DNA from: Flavobacterium johnsoniae
Lineage (GTDB): Bacteria; Bacteroidota; Bacteroidia; Flavobacteriales; Flavobacteriaceae
DNA: 64,000 nucleotides
Assembly: GCF_001879205.1 (NCBI RefSeq)
Contig: NZ_MLFK01000007.1
Span: 310,001-374,000, forward strand
Direction of reading: 5' to 3'
In this document: piece by piece, positions 10,644-19,944 of the stretch
Numbering within the stretch: the first letter of the stretch is position 1
How the letters are laid out: each line of letters opens with the position of its first letter
Position numbers and translations under genes: made by a program
Notes under the pieces: generated by a model
Database searches by the model: none
Seen by the model: only the letters and a program-made list of their open reading frames with translations
Told to the model about the DNA's origin: nothing

Positions 10644-11201
10644 ATGGATTTAAACGAACTTGCCGGACGATTTTTATTGTTGTTTTTTTCGATTTTGGTT
10701 TTGTATTTTTTCTCTAATAGAAAGGATAATGAAACCATAAATCCATTGATGGTAATTGTGGGGCTTTGCACTTTTTCTCTTTGTTATTTATTTACCAAAA
10801 TCGAAATTGGCGTAGGTATTGGTTTTGGCTTGTTTGCTATTTTTTCAATTCTGAGATTTAGAACACAATCTTTTACAGTAAACGCTATAATTTTTCTTTT
10901 TGCGACTATTACGCTTTCGATTTTAGATATCATGTATCCATTTGAAAAAATAGAAATTCTCCTCTTTTTTCAAATTATCATAATTGGTTTTTACGTGGCA
11001 GCGTCTATAATAGTTAATAGAAAAGCTTCAAAATATTTAAATGCTGTCGATGTAAAAATTCCACTCATTAGTGATTTTTCATTAGAAAATGAAAACATCC
11101 GCAAAGCAATTCAGCAGAAAATAAACATACAGGATTTCGATTTTAAGATTGTTTTGGTGAATACCGTTGCCAACGAAATAGATCTTTTGGTTTATTATTA
11201 G
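10644..11201 (+). CDS. DUF4956 membrane protein
   Basis: A 185-residue protein with about four predicted transmembrane helices in residues 8-125. The conserved loop GLFAIFSILRFRTQ fits DUF4956, whose members share an FSILRYRT-type motif. A soluble C-terminal part (about 130-185) follows. The family often sits next to VTC-domain (polyphosphate polymerase-like) or CotH genes; neither is seen here. Function is unknown. It stands alone between repeat elements. Confidence 0.78.
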   Translation: MDLNELAGRFLLLFFSILVLYFFSNRKDNETINPLMVIVGLCTFSLCYLFTKIEIGVGIGFGLFAIFSILRFRTQSFTVNAIIFLFATITLSILDIMYPFEKIEILLFFQIIIIGFYVAASIIVNRKASKYLNAVDVKIPLISDFSLENENIRKAIQQKINIQDFDFKIVLVNTVANEIDLLVYY

Positions 11202-11238
11202 TCAGACAAATTTAGAAATAAGGATATTTTTTTTTCAC

Positions 11239-11312
11239 GCAGATTTATCAGATTAGGCGGATTTTTTGATAAAGCTTCGCGAAGAATAATTTGCTCAATC
11301 TGCCAAATCTGC
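11239..11312. repeat. Imperfect inverted repeat (GCAGATTT family)
   Basis: The arms at 11239-11263 and 11288-11312 match as inverted repeats at 19 of 25 positions, around a loop that itself holds the palindrome CTTCGCGAAG. It lies between the convergent DUF4956 and PEP-binding genes. Confidence 0.7.
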
Positions 11313-11417
11313 TTGAGTTTTACCAGCGCATCTTATAAATCATTTTGTTCCCCTAATCTGTGGCAGAATAAACTTTACACATTCGATCGCGATAAGAGTT
11401 TTTGGGTTGAATCGCAC

Positions 11418-13295
11418 CTAATCGTTAAAAGGACGAACCTGTTTGATGTACAAATCCCGATTTTCTCCCACGATTTTAAACTCAATATCTACGGGATGAA
11501 ACTGGTTTTTTCGCCAATAGCGGTTCATTCTTTCTTCAATTTTTTTGGTGACCATAAAAAGGCCGCTCATTTCTTTTCGGCTTAATAAAGGTTCATTATT
11601 ATTGAGGCTGGAGTTAGAAGTGTAATCAACATCAAAATCATCGTCGTTAGTTCCTGAATTGAAATGGTAGGCAACAAATTGCTCGCAGATTTCACCTTTT
11701 TCGGGCTTTACAACTGAATTTTCTCCTTTTTGAACATTGACAGTAATTCCCGGAAAGTTTTCCCTAAAAATGTTTTTTGAAATTACAACGCCATTTGCCA
11801 GTTCGTCGGGAAAAGAACGGTGAACCAAAACACCCATGGCTATATTTTGCTGATCGATTCCAAAAAGTTCCCTTTCATTATACGAAGCTTCGTTCCAGAC
11901 ACTTGCCCAAACTTGTTTAATAGCTTTTTCGAAAGTTTTAATGCTGTCTCCTAAAATTCCGGTCTTAGAATCGTATAAGCCGGCGCCGTTAAAATCGTCA
12001 AGATCTTCGGCATTGGTAGAAGAACGAAATCGGAAATTTTTGAATTTAGCGTTTTTAAAAGCCAGATTTAATTTTGAAATTAATTCGGGATCGATGGGCT
12101 CTTTTTTAATAGCATCGCGAATTTTCTTCAACTGCTGATTGACCCAAGCTGTCGAATCTTTTTTAGGAGAAGCTAAAAGCTCTGTGATCAAAGGAGAGAT
12201 AGATTCTTTCTGAATATGTTTCGAATAATAGTAAAAAGGAATAGCATGTGCGTCTTCCGGAGTTTTAAACGGAATTTCTTTGGCAATAGCAATTAAATAT
12301 GCCATATTTTGAGCTTTCGACCCAATATAATTGACTCCCTTTTTGGGAATTTTAGATAAATCGACTAGCTCTGTAACCGTGTTGTCAATGGTTAGTTTTT
12401 TGGTTTTGGAATTTGTTTTAATCACTATTTTTTTATCGGTTTCTTTGATAAAAAAAGTATCAACCTTAATTTTTAATTCTACTTTTTTAGAAAGCAGTTT
12501 CTGGATATTTTCATCTTTTAAAGCCAGTGTATAAGCCATAATAGGAATCTTTCTGTTTTTTCCTAAAAGAACTAAATGACTCAGCGGTGTCTGCAGATCG
12601 GTTACAATAATTCCCTTTACATTTGGTAAAATATCCGGCGTTCCGTCTAAAACTATAATTTCATCTGGTTTAGGTTTTGTTTTGTCTAAATCCTTGATTT
12701 TGTATTGTTTTAAAATTCCAATATTAGTTCCGGAAACAACTTCCTGATATTTTATTTCATTAAAAATATAATCTGATTTTATACACGGAATTTTAATTTT
12801 TTCCAAACGAAACCATTCCATCTGCTGTGGATTATTCAGGTAAAATTTTAGATTTTCGCCAATAAAACTTGACTTTTTAACCAAGTTAAAAAAACGCTCG
12901 ATAAGTTCTACTGGCATGTGATCTGAAGCAGCGAGCTCAAAAATCCATTTATCAGTTCCTTTAATGTGGTTTAGGTTTCCTAGTAAAAAATCACGGTTTT
13001 TTTGTGTATCGCTGTAATTGTTGTTATTAAAAACTTCTAAATCCTGATTGTAATTCAGATAATTAAGTACAAAATCATAATGAAGCGGAATCAAAGTACT
13101 GTTGAAATAATACATTTTTTGTTTTCGTAAATCATAAATCACTTTTACCGATTCGATATTTGAGAATTTATCAGAAAGCGGTTTTCCTCTAAACGCCTTG
13201 TAAGCTTCATAATTTGCTAATGATGAAGAATATCTTTGGGCACTTAAAATCATAAAAATGAAAAAGAAAAAGAAGCTGTAAACGTATTTTTTCAT
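11418..13295 (-). CDS. Exported protein with PEP-utilising and PPDK/PEP-synthase ATP-binding domains
   Basis: A 625-residue protein related to phosphoenolpyruvate synthase/pyruvate phosphate dikinase. The middle carries a phosphohistidine-type segment, TPLSHLVLLGKNRKIP, with the potential phospho-His in the SH pair. The C-terminal half holds an ATP-grasp nucleotide-binding region with FRSSTNAEDLDDFNGAGLYD. The domain order (mobile His domain before ATP-grasp) is the reverse of classical PpsA, and no PEP/pyruvate TIM barrel is seen. The start at 13295 (MKKYVYSFFFFF) gives a clear signal peptide ending near LSAQ, although this family is normally cytoplasmic. Upstream in-frame ATGs exist, but the 13295 start is the one that gives a signal peptide. 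Substrate unknown. Confidence 0.8.
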   Translation of the reverse strand: MKKYVYSFFFFFIFMILSAQRYSSSLANYEAYKAFRGKPLSDKFSNIESVKVIYDLRKQKMYYFNSTLIPLHYDFVLNYLNYNQDLEVFNNNNYSDTQKNRDFLLGNLNHIKGTDKWIFELAASDHMPVELIERFFNLVKKSSFIGENLKFYLNNPQQMEWFRLEKIKIPCIKSDYIFNEIKYQEVVSGTNIGILKQYKIKDLDKTKPKPDEIIVLDGTPDILPNVKGIIVTDLQTPLSHLVLLGKNRKIPIMAYTLALKDENIQKLLSKKVELKIKVDTFFIKETDKKIVIKTNSKTKKLTIDNTVTELVDLSKIPKKGVNYIGSKAQNMAYLIAIAKEIPFKTPEDAHAIPFYYYSKHIQKESISPLITELLASPKKDSTAWVNQQLKKIRDAIKKEPIDPELISKLNLAFKNAKFKNFRFRSSTNAEDLDDFNGAGLYDSKTGILGDSIKTFEKAIKQVWASVWNEASYNERELFGIDQQNIAMGVLVHRSFPDELANGVVISKNIFRENFPGITVNVQKGENSVVKPEKGEICEQFVAYHFNSGTNDDDFDVDYTSNSSLNNNEPLLSRKEMSGLFMVTKKIEERMNRYWRKNQFHPVDIEFKIVGENRDLYIKQVRPFND

Positions 13296-13400
13296 GACAA
13301 TTTTATTGAATATTAAAAGTAAGTATTTAAACAATAAGTCTTATCTACCATCGAATTATATAAACCAATTAAAACCATTATAATTTTCTAAAATATGGCG

Positions 13401-13408
13401 TATCTTTG
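13401..13408 (+). promoter_or_regulatory. Putative -7 element of mnmA
   Basis: TATCTTTG fits TAnnTTTG and ends 27 bases before the mnmA start. No TTG is present at the -33 position. Confidence 0.5.
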
Positions 13409-13435
13409 CACCCTTGTAAAATTAAATATTTTAAA

Positions 13436-14623
13436 ATGAAACGAGTAGTAGTTGGTCTTTCTGGTGGAGTAGATTCTAGTGTTGCAGCTTATTTATTGCA
13501 GCAGCAAGGATACGAAGTTATTGGGCTTTTTATGAAAAACTGGCACGACGATTCGGTTACTATTTCTAACGAATGCCCTTGGTTAGAAGATAGTAACGAT
13601 GCTTTATTGGTTGCAGAAAAACTTGGAATACCGTTTCAAACCGTTGATTTAAGCGAAGAATACAAAGAAAAAATCGTTGATTATATGTTCAACGAATACG
13701 AAAAAGGAAGAACTCCAAATCCTGACGTGCTTTGTAACCGCGAAATCAAATTTGATGTTTTTATGAAAATCGCCCTTAGTCTTGGTGCCGATTATGTTGC
13801 AACTGGGCATTACTGCCAGAAAAGCGAAATAGAAGTTGACGGAAAAACGGTTTATCAGTTAATTGCCGGAAATGATGTTAACAAAGATCAGTCGTATTTC
13901 TTGTGCCAATTGTCTCAGGAACAATTGTCTAAAGCTTTGTTTCCTATTGGGGCATTGACAAAACCGGAAGTTCGCGAAATTGCTGCTGAAATGGAATTAG
14001 TTACAGCCGAAAAGAAAGATTCTCAAGGACTTTGCTTTATTGGTAAAGTTCGTCTGCCGGAATTTTTACAGCAAAAATTACAGCCAAAAGAAGGTAAAAT
14101 TGTTCAAATCGATAAAAACGATCCAATTTATACTGTTGAAAAACCAGCAGGAATATCTCTAGAAGAAGAGTTAAAAATCGAAGCTCAAAAACTGAATTAT
14201 CTTCCAACAATGGGAAAATTCATGGGTAAACATCAGGGAGCACATTATTTTACAAACGGACAAAGAAAAGGATTAAATGTAGGAGGTACTACAGATCCGT
14301 TATTTGTAATTGCTACAGATGTTGAAACAAATACAATTTATACAGGTTTAACCAGCAATCATCCGGGTTTATTTAAAAAAGCACTTTTTGTTGGGAATTC
14401 TGAAGTACACTGGGTTCGCGAAGATTTGAAACTGAAAGAAGGCGAAAAAATGGAAGTAATGGCCAGAATTCGTTATCGTCAGCCATTGCAAAAAGCAACT
14501 CTGCATCAGTTTGAAGGTGGTATGTATGTGAGTTTTGATGAACCTCAGTCGGCAATTACAGAAGGTCAGTTCGTAGCCTGGTATTTAGAAAATGAATTAG
14601 TTGGTTCGGGAGTAATTTCTTAG
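13436..14623 (+). CDS. mnmA: tRNA-specific 2-thiouridylase MnmA
   Basis: Thiolates U34 of Lys, Glu and Gln tRNAs. The 395-residue protein starts with the PP-loop [14 protein letters not shown] that binds ATP. Cys100 (in [11 protein letters not shown]) and Cys200 (in QGLCFIGKV) are the family's nucleophile/persulfide pair. [12 protein letters not shown] and the C-terminal beta-barrel (about 300-395) are present. Two N-terminal in-frame codons exist upstream, but the start at 13436 ([11 protein letters not shown]) matches family starts and lies just downstream of the -7 box. The S8 protease follows 43 bases downstream and may be read through. Confidence 0.97.
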   Translation: MKRVVVGLSGGVDSSVAAYLLQQQGYEVIGLFMKNWHDDSVTISNECPWLEDSNDALLVAEKLGIPFQTVDLSEEYKEKIVDYMFNEYEKGRTPNPDVLCNREIKFDVFMKIALSLGADYVATGHYCQKSEIEVDGKTVYQLIAGNDVNKDQSYFLCQLSQEQLSKALFPIGALTKPEVREIAAEMELVTAEKKDSQGLCFIGKVRLPEFLQQKLQPKEGKIVQIDKNDPIYTVEKPAGISLEEELKIEAQKLNYLPTMGKFMGKHQGAHYFTNGQRKGLNVGGTTDPLFVIATDVETNTIYTGLTSNHPGLFKKALFVGNSEVHWVREDLKLKEGEKMEVMARIRYRQPLQKATLHQFEGGMYVSFDEPQSAITEGQFVAWYLENELVGSGVIS

Positions 14624-14666
14624 CTTTATACTTTCTTAGGAAGCAATTCCGTTAAAAAAGTATAAT

Positions 14667-16265
14667 ATGAGATACAACATTACTTTACTAGTATTACTTT
14701 TTTCATTTACCGCATTTTCTCAGGAAGAAGCATGGGTTTATTTTAATGCCAAGCCAAATGCCCAGTCGTTTTTTAATAATCCGCTGTCAGAGCTTTCTCA
14801 AAGAGCTTTAGACCGAAGGACAAATCAAAATATTGCTTTAGATGTAACGGATGCTCCTGTAGAAAATTCATTTGTAACTCAGGTTATGGCCTCAGGAGTA
14901 CTTGTGGTGGCACAGTCTAAGTGGCTGAATGCGCTTCATATTCGTGGTACACAGGCAAATGTAAATGCTTTAAAAGCGTTGACTTTTGTGCAAAAAGTAG
15001 AATTTGCAGACAGAACTTTAAATAGTACCGGAAAAAAAGTTTCAGAACACAAAATTTCAGAAACACTTAAGAAGTTACAAACCGCAATCGATTATTCATA
15101 CGGAAATTCTGCCAATCAAATCCAGATGCTGAACGGGCAGGTTTTACATCAACAGAATTTTACCGGGGAAGGAAAAATAATAGCAGTTTTAGATGCCGGA
15201 TTTCCGGGTGTAAATACAGCTCAGCCTTTTGCAAATCTTAGAAATAATAACCGAATTCTGGGTGGTTATGATTTTACAACAAGAAATACTAATTTTTATA
15301 CTGGAGGAAGTCATGGAACTTTAGTGCTCTCAACTATGGGCGGTTACAAAGAAAATGCTTTGGTAGGAACAGCTCCAAATGCGTCGTATTATCTTTTTAT
15401 TACAGAAATTGACGCTTTAGAAAATCCTTTAGAAGAATCGCTTTGGGTTGAAGCTGCAGAAAAGGCGGATGCTTTAGGAGTCGATATTATTACTAGTTCA
15501 TTGGGCTATTTTAACCAAAGAGATCAATCACGTTATAATCATACCTACAGCGACATGAACGGAACAACAAATTTTGTTTCGCGTGGTGCTGAAATGGCAT
15601 TTAATAAAGGAATATTAGTTCTGGCTTCTGCCGGAAATGACGGTGCAAATACGGAAAATCATATTGGTTCTCCTGCAGATGCTGTTTCGGTATTGGCGAT
15701 TGGCTCGGTTACGGCTTCTAAAATAAGATCCAGCTCCAGTTCAATAGGACCAAGTTCTGATGGGAGAATAAAACCAGATGTTATGGCACAAGGGACAGCA
15801 GCGGTGGTTTCTGATGTAAACGGAAATATTGGCACTGCAAACGGAACTTCTTTTTCATGTCCTATTATGGCTGGAATGGCAGCTTCTTTGTGGCAGGCTT
15901 TTCCAACTAAAACCAACAAAGAAATCAGGCAGATGATTTTGGCTTCTTCAGACAGATTTAATAATCCTGATAATAATTATGGGTACGGAATTCCAAATTT
16001 CGGATCTACTTTAGGAGTTGAAACATTTCAGGTTTCTTCAGATTTTTTGGTTTATCCAAATCCCGTAAAATCAGATATTTCTTTTTTGTTCAATAATGAA
16101 ATGGCTTCGGTATCTATTTATTCATTATTAGGCCAAAAATTGATTGAGAAACAAATAACAAACCAAAATCCGGTTCTTTCTGTGCAAGGACTAACAAATG
16201 GGCTCTATTTTTACACCTTTGATGCAGGAGGATTACATAAAACAGGAAAAATAATAAAGCAATAA
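14667..16265 (+). CDS. Secreted subtilisin-like (S8) serine protease with T9SS type A sorting domain
   Basis: A 532-residue protein. A signal peptide (MRYNITLLVLLFSFTAFSQ) is followed by a propeptide-like region (about 20-145). The S8 catalytic domain has Asp176 (AVLDAG), His216 (SHGTL) and Ser395 (GTSFSCP), so the triad is complete. Residues about 458-532 form a Por-secretion type A tail: FLVYPNPV, SIYSLLGQKLIEK, GLYFYTF, ending in KTGKIIKQ. T9SS would carry it across the outer membrane, then release or anchor it. Likely substrates are extracellular proteins. Spacing to the downstream oxidoreductase is only 8 bases. Confidence 0.94.
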   Translation: MRYNITLLVLLFSFTAFSQEEAWVYFNAKPNAQSFFNNPLSELSQRALDRRTNQNIALDVTDAPVENSFVTQVMASGVLVVAQSKWLNALHIRGTQANVNALKALTFVQKVEFADRTLNSTGKKVSEHKISETLKKLQTAIDYSYGNSANQIQMLNGQVLHQQNFTGEGKIIAVLDAGFPGVNTAQPFANLRNNNRILGGYDFTTRNTNFYTGGSHGTLVLSTMGGYKENALVGTAPNASYYLFITEIDALENPLEESLWVEAAEKADALGVDIITSSLGYFNQRDQSRYNHTYSDMNGTTNFVSRGAEMAFNKGILVLASAGNDGANTENHIGSPADAVSVLAIGSVTASKIRSSSSSIGPSSDGRIKPDVMAQGTAAVVSDVNGNIGTANGTSFSCPIMAGMAASLWQAFPTKTNKEIRQMILASSDRFNNPDNNYGYGIPNFGSTLGVETFQVSSDFLVYPNPVKSDISFLFNNEMASVSIYSLLGQKLIEKQITNQNPVLSVQGLTNGLYFYTFDAGGLHKTGKIIKQ

Positions 16266-16273
16266 AAGTTTTA

Positions 16274-17218
16274 ATGAATAGAATTACACAGCTTTTCAAT
16301 ATAAAATATCCAATTATTCAGGGAGGAATGATTTGGAACAGCGGTTATAAATTAGCATCGGCGGTGAGTAATGCCGGAGGTTTAGGTTTAATTGGGGCCG
16401 GATCAATGTATCCGGATGTTTTAAGAGAACATATCCAAAAATGCAAAAAAGCTACTGATAAACCATTTGGTGTTAATATTCCGATGTTGTATCCAAATAT
16501 TGAAGAAATCATGAATATCGTGGTGGAGGAAGGCGTGAAAATTGTTTTTACTTCGGCAGGAAATCCAAAAACGTGGACTTCTTTTTTGAAAGAAAAAGGA
16601 ATTACAGTAGTGCATGTGGTGAGCAGCAGTGTTTTTGCTTTGAAAGCACAAGAAGCAGGGGTTGATGCCATTGTAGCCGAAGGTTTTGAAGCCGGCGGAC
16701 ATAATGGCCGTGATGAAACAACGACTTTAACGTTGATTCCGATGGTGAAAGAAAAAATTAAAATTCCAATTTTAGCTGCAGGAGGAATAGCAACCGGAAG
16801 AGCAATGCTGGCCGCTATGGTTTTGGGTGCCGATGGTGTTCAGGTTGGGAGCCGTTTCGCAGCATCGATAGAATCTTCTGCCCACAATAATTTTAAGCAA
16901 ACGATAGTTAATATAAAAGAAGGAGATACTCATTTGACTTTGAAAGAATTAGCTCCAGTTCGATTAGTGAAAAATAAATTTTATCAAGATGTTCAGGCTT
17001 TATACGAAAAATGTCCTTCTAAAGAAGATTTAATTGCACTTTTAGGAAGAGCAAGAGCCAAAAAAGGAATGTTTGAAGGTGATCTGGAAGAAGGTGAGCT
17101 CGAAATAGGGCAAATTGCCGGACTAATTCATGAAATTTTACCTGTCGAACAAATTGTTCAAGAAATGATAGCCGATTTTAAAGCTGCTCGCGAAGAAAAA
17201 GCTACATTTGAGTTTTAA
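16274..17218 (+). CDS. NAD(P)H-dependent flavin oxidoreductase (nitronate monooxygenase/FabK-like)
   Basis: A 314-residue FMN TIM-barrel protein. It starts with ITQLFNIKYPIIQGGMIW and contains VAEGFEAGGHNGRD (the GG-H segment around the active site) and ILAAGGIATGRAMLAAMVLG with GVQVGSRF, the phosphate-binding region of the nitronate monooxygenase/2-nitropropane dioxygenase family. Family members oxidise nitronates, reduce quinones, or act as FabK-type enoyl-ACP reductases. The sequence does not decide among these, although the AEGxEAGGH form favours the nitronate monooxygenase/FabK branch. The start codon is 8 bases after the protease stop, suggesting co-transcription without an obvious functional link. 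Confidence 0.88.
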   Translation: MNRITQLFNIKYPIIQGGMIWNSGYKLASAVSNAGGLGLIGAGSMYPDVLREHIQKCKKATDKPFGVNIPMLYPNIEEIMNIVVEEGVKIVFTSAGNPKTWTSFLKEKGITVVHVVSSSVFALKAQEAGVDAIVAEGFEAGGHNGRDETTTLTLIPMVKEKIKIPILAAGGIATGRAMLAAMVLGADGVQVGSRFAASIESSAHNNFKQTIVNIKEGDTHLTLKELAPVRLVKNKFYQDVQALYEKCPSKEDLIALLGRARAKKGMFEGDLEEGELEIGQIAGLIHEILPVEQIVQEMIADFKAAREEKATFEF

Positions 17219-17238
17219 TTATCTGCAAGAAATATTTT

Positions 17239-17649
17239 ATGACTTCTATACGCACTTATATAATTTTATTGTTTTTAGGATTAGGACTGCAACAGGTTCA
17301 TAGTCAGTCTTATCATTTTAAAACATCAGGATTTAGTGTTTTAGAAAAAAATGAAAGAGGCAAATGGGGAGAATGGTCGAACCTTGATTTGGTGAATCTT
17401 TCGGTTGTTTTAGATACAGATAAACACAGAATTGTAGTATATTCTCAGGAAATCCAGCTTTTTAATATTTTGGATTATATAGAACGCGAAGAAAATGATA
17501 CAGATATTGTATATTCTTTTTTGTGTAAAGATAACGACGGAAAAGAATGCAAGCTTTCAATAATTACCCGTAAAAAACAAGATTACCGCAAACAGCTTTA
17601 TATAAACTATGACGATCATATTATAGTTTATAATATTTTTAATGTTTAG
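17239..17649 (+). CDS. Small exported protein of unknown function
   Basis: 136 residues with a signal peptide (IILLFLGLGLQQVHSQ) and a mature beta-rich domain of about 110 residues (alternating hydrophobic strands; KWGEWSNLDLVNLSVVLD). No Cys at the cleavage site, so periplasmic or surface rather than lipoprotein. No family recognised. It lies 20 bases after the flavin oxidoreductase and 23 before the FG-GAP protein, so all may share a transcript. Confidence 0.6.
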   Translation: MTSIRTYIILLFLGLGLQQVHSQSYHFKTSGFSVLEKNERGKWGEWSNLDLVNLSVVLDTDKHRIVVYSQEIQLFNILDYIEREENDTDIVYSFLCKDNDGKECKLSIITRKKQDYRKQLYINYDDHIIVYNIFNV

Positions 17650-17672
17650 CTTATTGCTGACTTTTGTAAAAT

Positions 17673-19841
17673 ATGAAAATAAAAAACTACACTACACTTT
17701 TATTATTTTTTATTATATCATCTGTTTCATCTCAACAATGGAAGCAAAACTTCAAGGTTGTAGAGCCGATTAGGGCAGTAGATAACGGTTTTGGACTTTC
17801 AGTAGCGACTTATGATGGTTATGCTGTTTATGGGGCTAATCAAGTTGATATTGCAGGAGTTGAAAATGCTGGTAAAGTATACGTAGCAAAACAAGACTGC
17901 AATGGATGGACAATATATCAAGAGCTTTCACATCCTGACGCTAGAAATTATTGTGGCTTTGGATCCAGATTATTTATGACAGACAAAATTCTTGCAATTA
18001 CAGGTTGTGATCCTGTTGTTTCTTATGGAAATGCAATTTATGTGTATGAAAGAGATAGCAATGATCAATATGTTTTTACCCAAAAAATACCAAGAGTTGG
18101 AAATTCTTTAAATGATAATTTTGGATCTGAAATTGCTATTTCAGGAAATTTCATGGTAATTGGGGCGTACTATAATAGTACTGATAGTAATTTTAATAAT
18201 TATTTAGAATATTCTGGAGCGGCCTACATTTATTTTAAAGGTGATGATGGTGTTTGGAGATTAGTGCAAAAAATTACAGCAAGTGACCGAAAAACCGGAG
18301 ATAATTTTGGTAATTCTGTGGCTATTTATGAAAACACAATTGTTATTGGTGCAAATAGAGAAGGTTCTAATAGGTCTGGCGCGGCTTACGTATTTGAAAA
18401 AAATACAAATTCGATTACATGGCGGGAAATTAAAAAAATAACGGCATACGATTTTAGAGCAATGCAGGACAGGTTTGGAGAGATTGTAAGAATTAATGAA
18501 AACGGAATTATGATCGCAGCTCCAGGTGAGGATGATTATGATTCAATTTTAAGTGGAGACGAAGGAGGACCTTTAACAATGCTTGGTTCTGTATATATTT
18601 TTAGAAAAAATATAAACGGAGAATGGACAGGTCATCAGAAAATAAGAGCTTCTGATGGTTCTGCTAAGATTTTTAATTTTGGTAATAAAATGGAAATTTA
18701 TAAAGATCAGATAGCTGTTAGAAACACTGAATATGAGTATGATAGCAGTGGGAATTTGTCAAAATATTTTGGTCGCGTGTATATGTTTAAAAAGGGTGCC
18801 GATGATATTTGGAGTGAGTATCAAACTGTGCAATCAAATATCAAACGTAATAGCGATTGGTTTGCCTGCTCAATTTCTCTATATAATGATGATTTATTTA
18901 TAGGAGCATATTGGGATGCTTTAGACTCAAATGGTGAAAATTATGTGGGTTATGCTGGAACGGCCTATATTTTTAATCCTTATGAGTATGTAAATACGCA
19001 AAAACCTATATTAAATACTATTCCAGTTTTAACATCCTGTGCTGATTTGGGAAATGGTTTTTCTTCGGGCTTTGATATGTCTGGTATTGAGAATGATTTA
19101 GTTCAAAATCCTGATAATTTTGTCTTCTCGTACAAGGATCAGTTGGGGAATCTTCTTCCGTCGCCTTTACCAGCTAATTACGCTAATAAATATCCTTTTA
19201 ATGAAAAAATTAGTGTTAAGGTTGGAAATAAAAATAACCCGAGTTGCTATGAAGAAACTAACATTGAATTAAAAACTAAACCAGGATTTAGTTTAAACAC
19301 AATTCCGGATTTCAATGAATGTGATTCTGATGGTACAGGGTATGCTATATTTAATTTGTCAAAAATTAATTCCCTTTTAGTCGCAGATCCATCACTTTAT
19401 ACTTTTTCATATTTTGATAAAAATGGAAATGATATTAGTGCCAGAATAAATGAAACCTATACGAATTCAACTAGAAATCATGAAGAAATAAAGATTAGAG
19501 CTACAGATATTAATACATTATGTACAGCTAGTTCTCTGATACGTTTGAATGTTTCTAATTATAGTTTAGATTGCGAGTTAAAGGAAGATTATAATATACC
19601 AAAGTTTTTTACACCAAATGGAGATGGGTACAATGATACTTGGCAAATTACTGGATTAGAAGATCAAAATTATAGTATTCATATTTTTGACAGATACGGT
19701 AAGCTTTTGAAAACTTTAGGCAAGAATGGAAGTTGGGATGGAAATTATAATCAAAATGCTTTACCATCATCAGATTACTGGTTTCAATTGATATTGGAAA
19801 ACGGGATTATAAAAAAAGGACATTTCTCTTTAAAGAGATAA
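17673..19841 (+). CDS. Secreted FG-GAP repeat protein with T9SS type B sorting domain
   Basis: 722 residues with a signal peptide (YTTLLLFFIISSVSSQ). Residues about 30-440 hold at least five beta-propeller units of FG-GAP/integrin-alpha type, each with FGxxxxxxxxxxxIGA-like cores (NFGSEIAISGNFMVIGA, NFGNSVAIYENTIVIGA) and tyrosine/glycine repeats. Two shorter repeated segments with LNTIP and a conserved Cys follow (about 440-620). The final 85 residues (FFTPNGDGYNDTWQI, IFDRYGKLL, GSWDGNYN, SDYWF) are the type B (CHU_C) secretion signal. Probably a surface or gliding-associated adhesin-like protein. The function of the propeller is not known. Confidence 0.88.
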   Translation: MKIKNYTTLLLFFIISSVSSQQWKQNFKVVEPIRAVDNGFGLSVATYDGYAVYGANQVDIAGVENAGKVYVAKQDCNGWTIYQELSHPDARNYCGFGSRLFMTDKILAITGCDPVVSYGNAIYVYERDSNDQYVFTQKIPRVGNSLNDNFGSEIAISGNFMVIGAYYNSTDSNFNNYLEYSGAAYIYFKGDDGVWRLVQKITASDRKTGDNFGNSVAIYENTIVIGANREGSNRSGAAYVFEKNTNSITWREIKKITAYDFRAMQDRFGEIVRINENGIMIAAPGEDDYDSILSGDEGGPLTMLGSVYIFRKNINGEWTGHQKIRASDGSAKIFNFGNKMEIYKDQIAVRNTEYEYDSSGNLSKYFGRVYMFKKGADDIWSEYQTVQSNIKRNSDWFACSISLYNDDLFIGAYWDALDSNGENYVGYAGTAYIFNPYEYVNTQKPILNTIPVLTSCADLGNGFSSGFDMSGIENDLVQNPDNFVFSYKDQLGNLLPSPLPANYANKYPFNEKISVKVGNKNNPSCYEETNIELKTKPGFSLNTIPDFNECDSDGTGYAIFNLSKINSLLVADPSLYTFSYFDKNGNDISARINETYTNSTRNHEEIKIRATDINTLCTASSLIRLNVSNYSLDCELKEDYNIPKFFTPNGDGYNDTWQITGLEDQNYSIHIFDRYGKLLKTLGKNGSWDGNYNQNALPSSDYWFQLILENGIIKKGHFSLKR

Positions 19842-19848
19842 AAAAAAA

Positions 19849-19896
19849 ACAAACCCGACAGTTCCGAAACTTCGGAATAAAACCTGTCGGGTTTGT
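19849..19896. terminator. Bidirectional hairpin terminator between convergent genes
   Basis: ACAAACCCGACAG (19849-19861) pairs with CTGTCGGGTTTGT (19884-19896). A nested smaller hairpin (TTCCGAAACTTCGGAA) sits in the loop. The A-run before and T-rich sequence after suit termination from both sides. Confidence 0.85.
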
Positions 19897-19907
19897 TATA
19901 TAAAAAT

Positions 19908-19944
19908 CTTAGAGACTTAGTATCTTAGAATCTCAGTACCTTAA
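19908..19944 (-). repeat. CTAAG-type repeat tract after the DUF4268 gene
   Basis: On the minus strand this reads as AAGGTAC, TTCTAAG, ACTAAG and CTCTAAG units, starting directly after the stop of the minus-strand DUF4268 gene. It is a second member of the family seen at 5051-5094. Confidence 0.65.

Noticed and set aside
11313..11585. 90-codon plus-strand frame antisense to the PEP-like gene
   Set aside because: It overlaps the 3' end of a convincing minus-strand gene, starts in a repeat region and has no family resemblance.
16345..16702. Two minus-strand frames (93 and 108 codons) inside the flavin oxidoreductase gene
   Set aside because: Fully antisense to a clear TIM-barrel gene, no domains.
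16274..17218. Assignment of the flavin oxidoreductase as FabK
   Set aside because: The sequence does not separate FabK from nitronate monooxygenase, and no fatty-acid genes are near, so the wider family name is kept.
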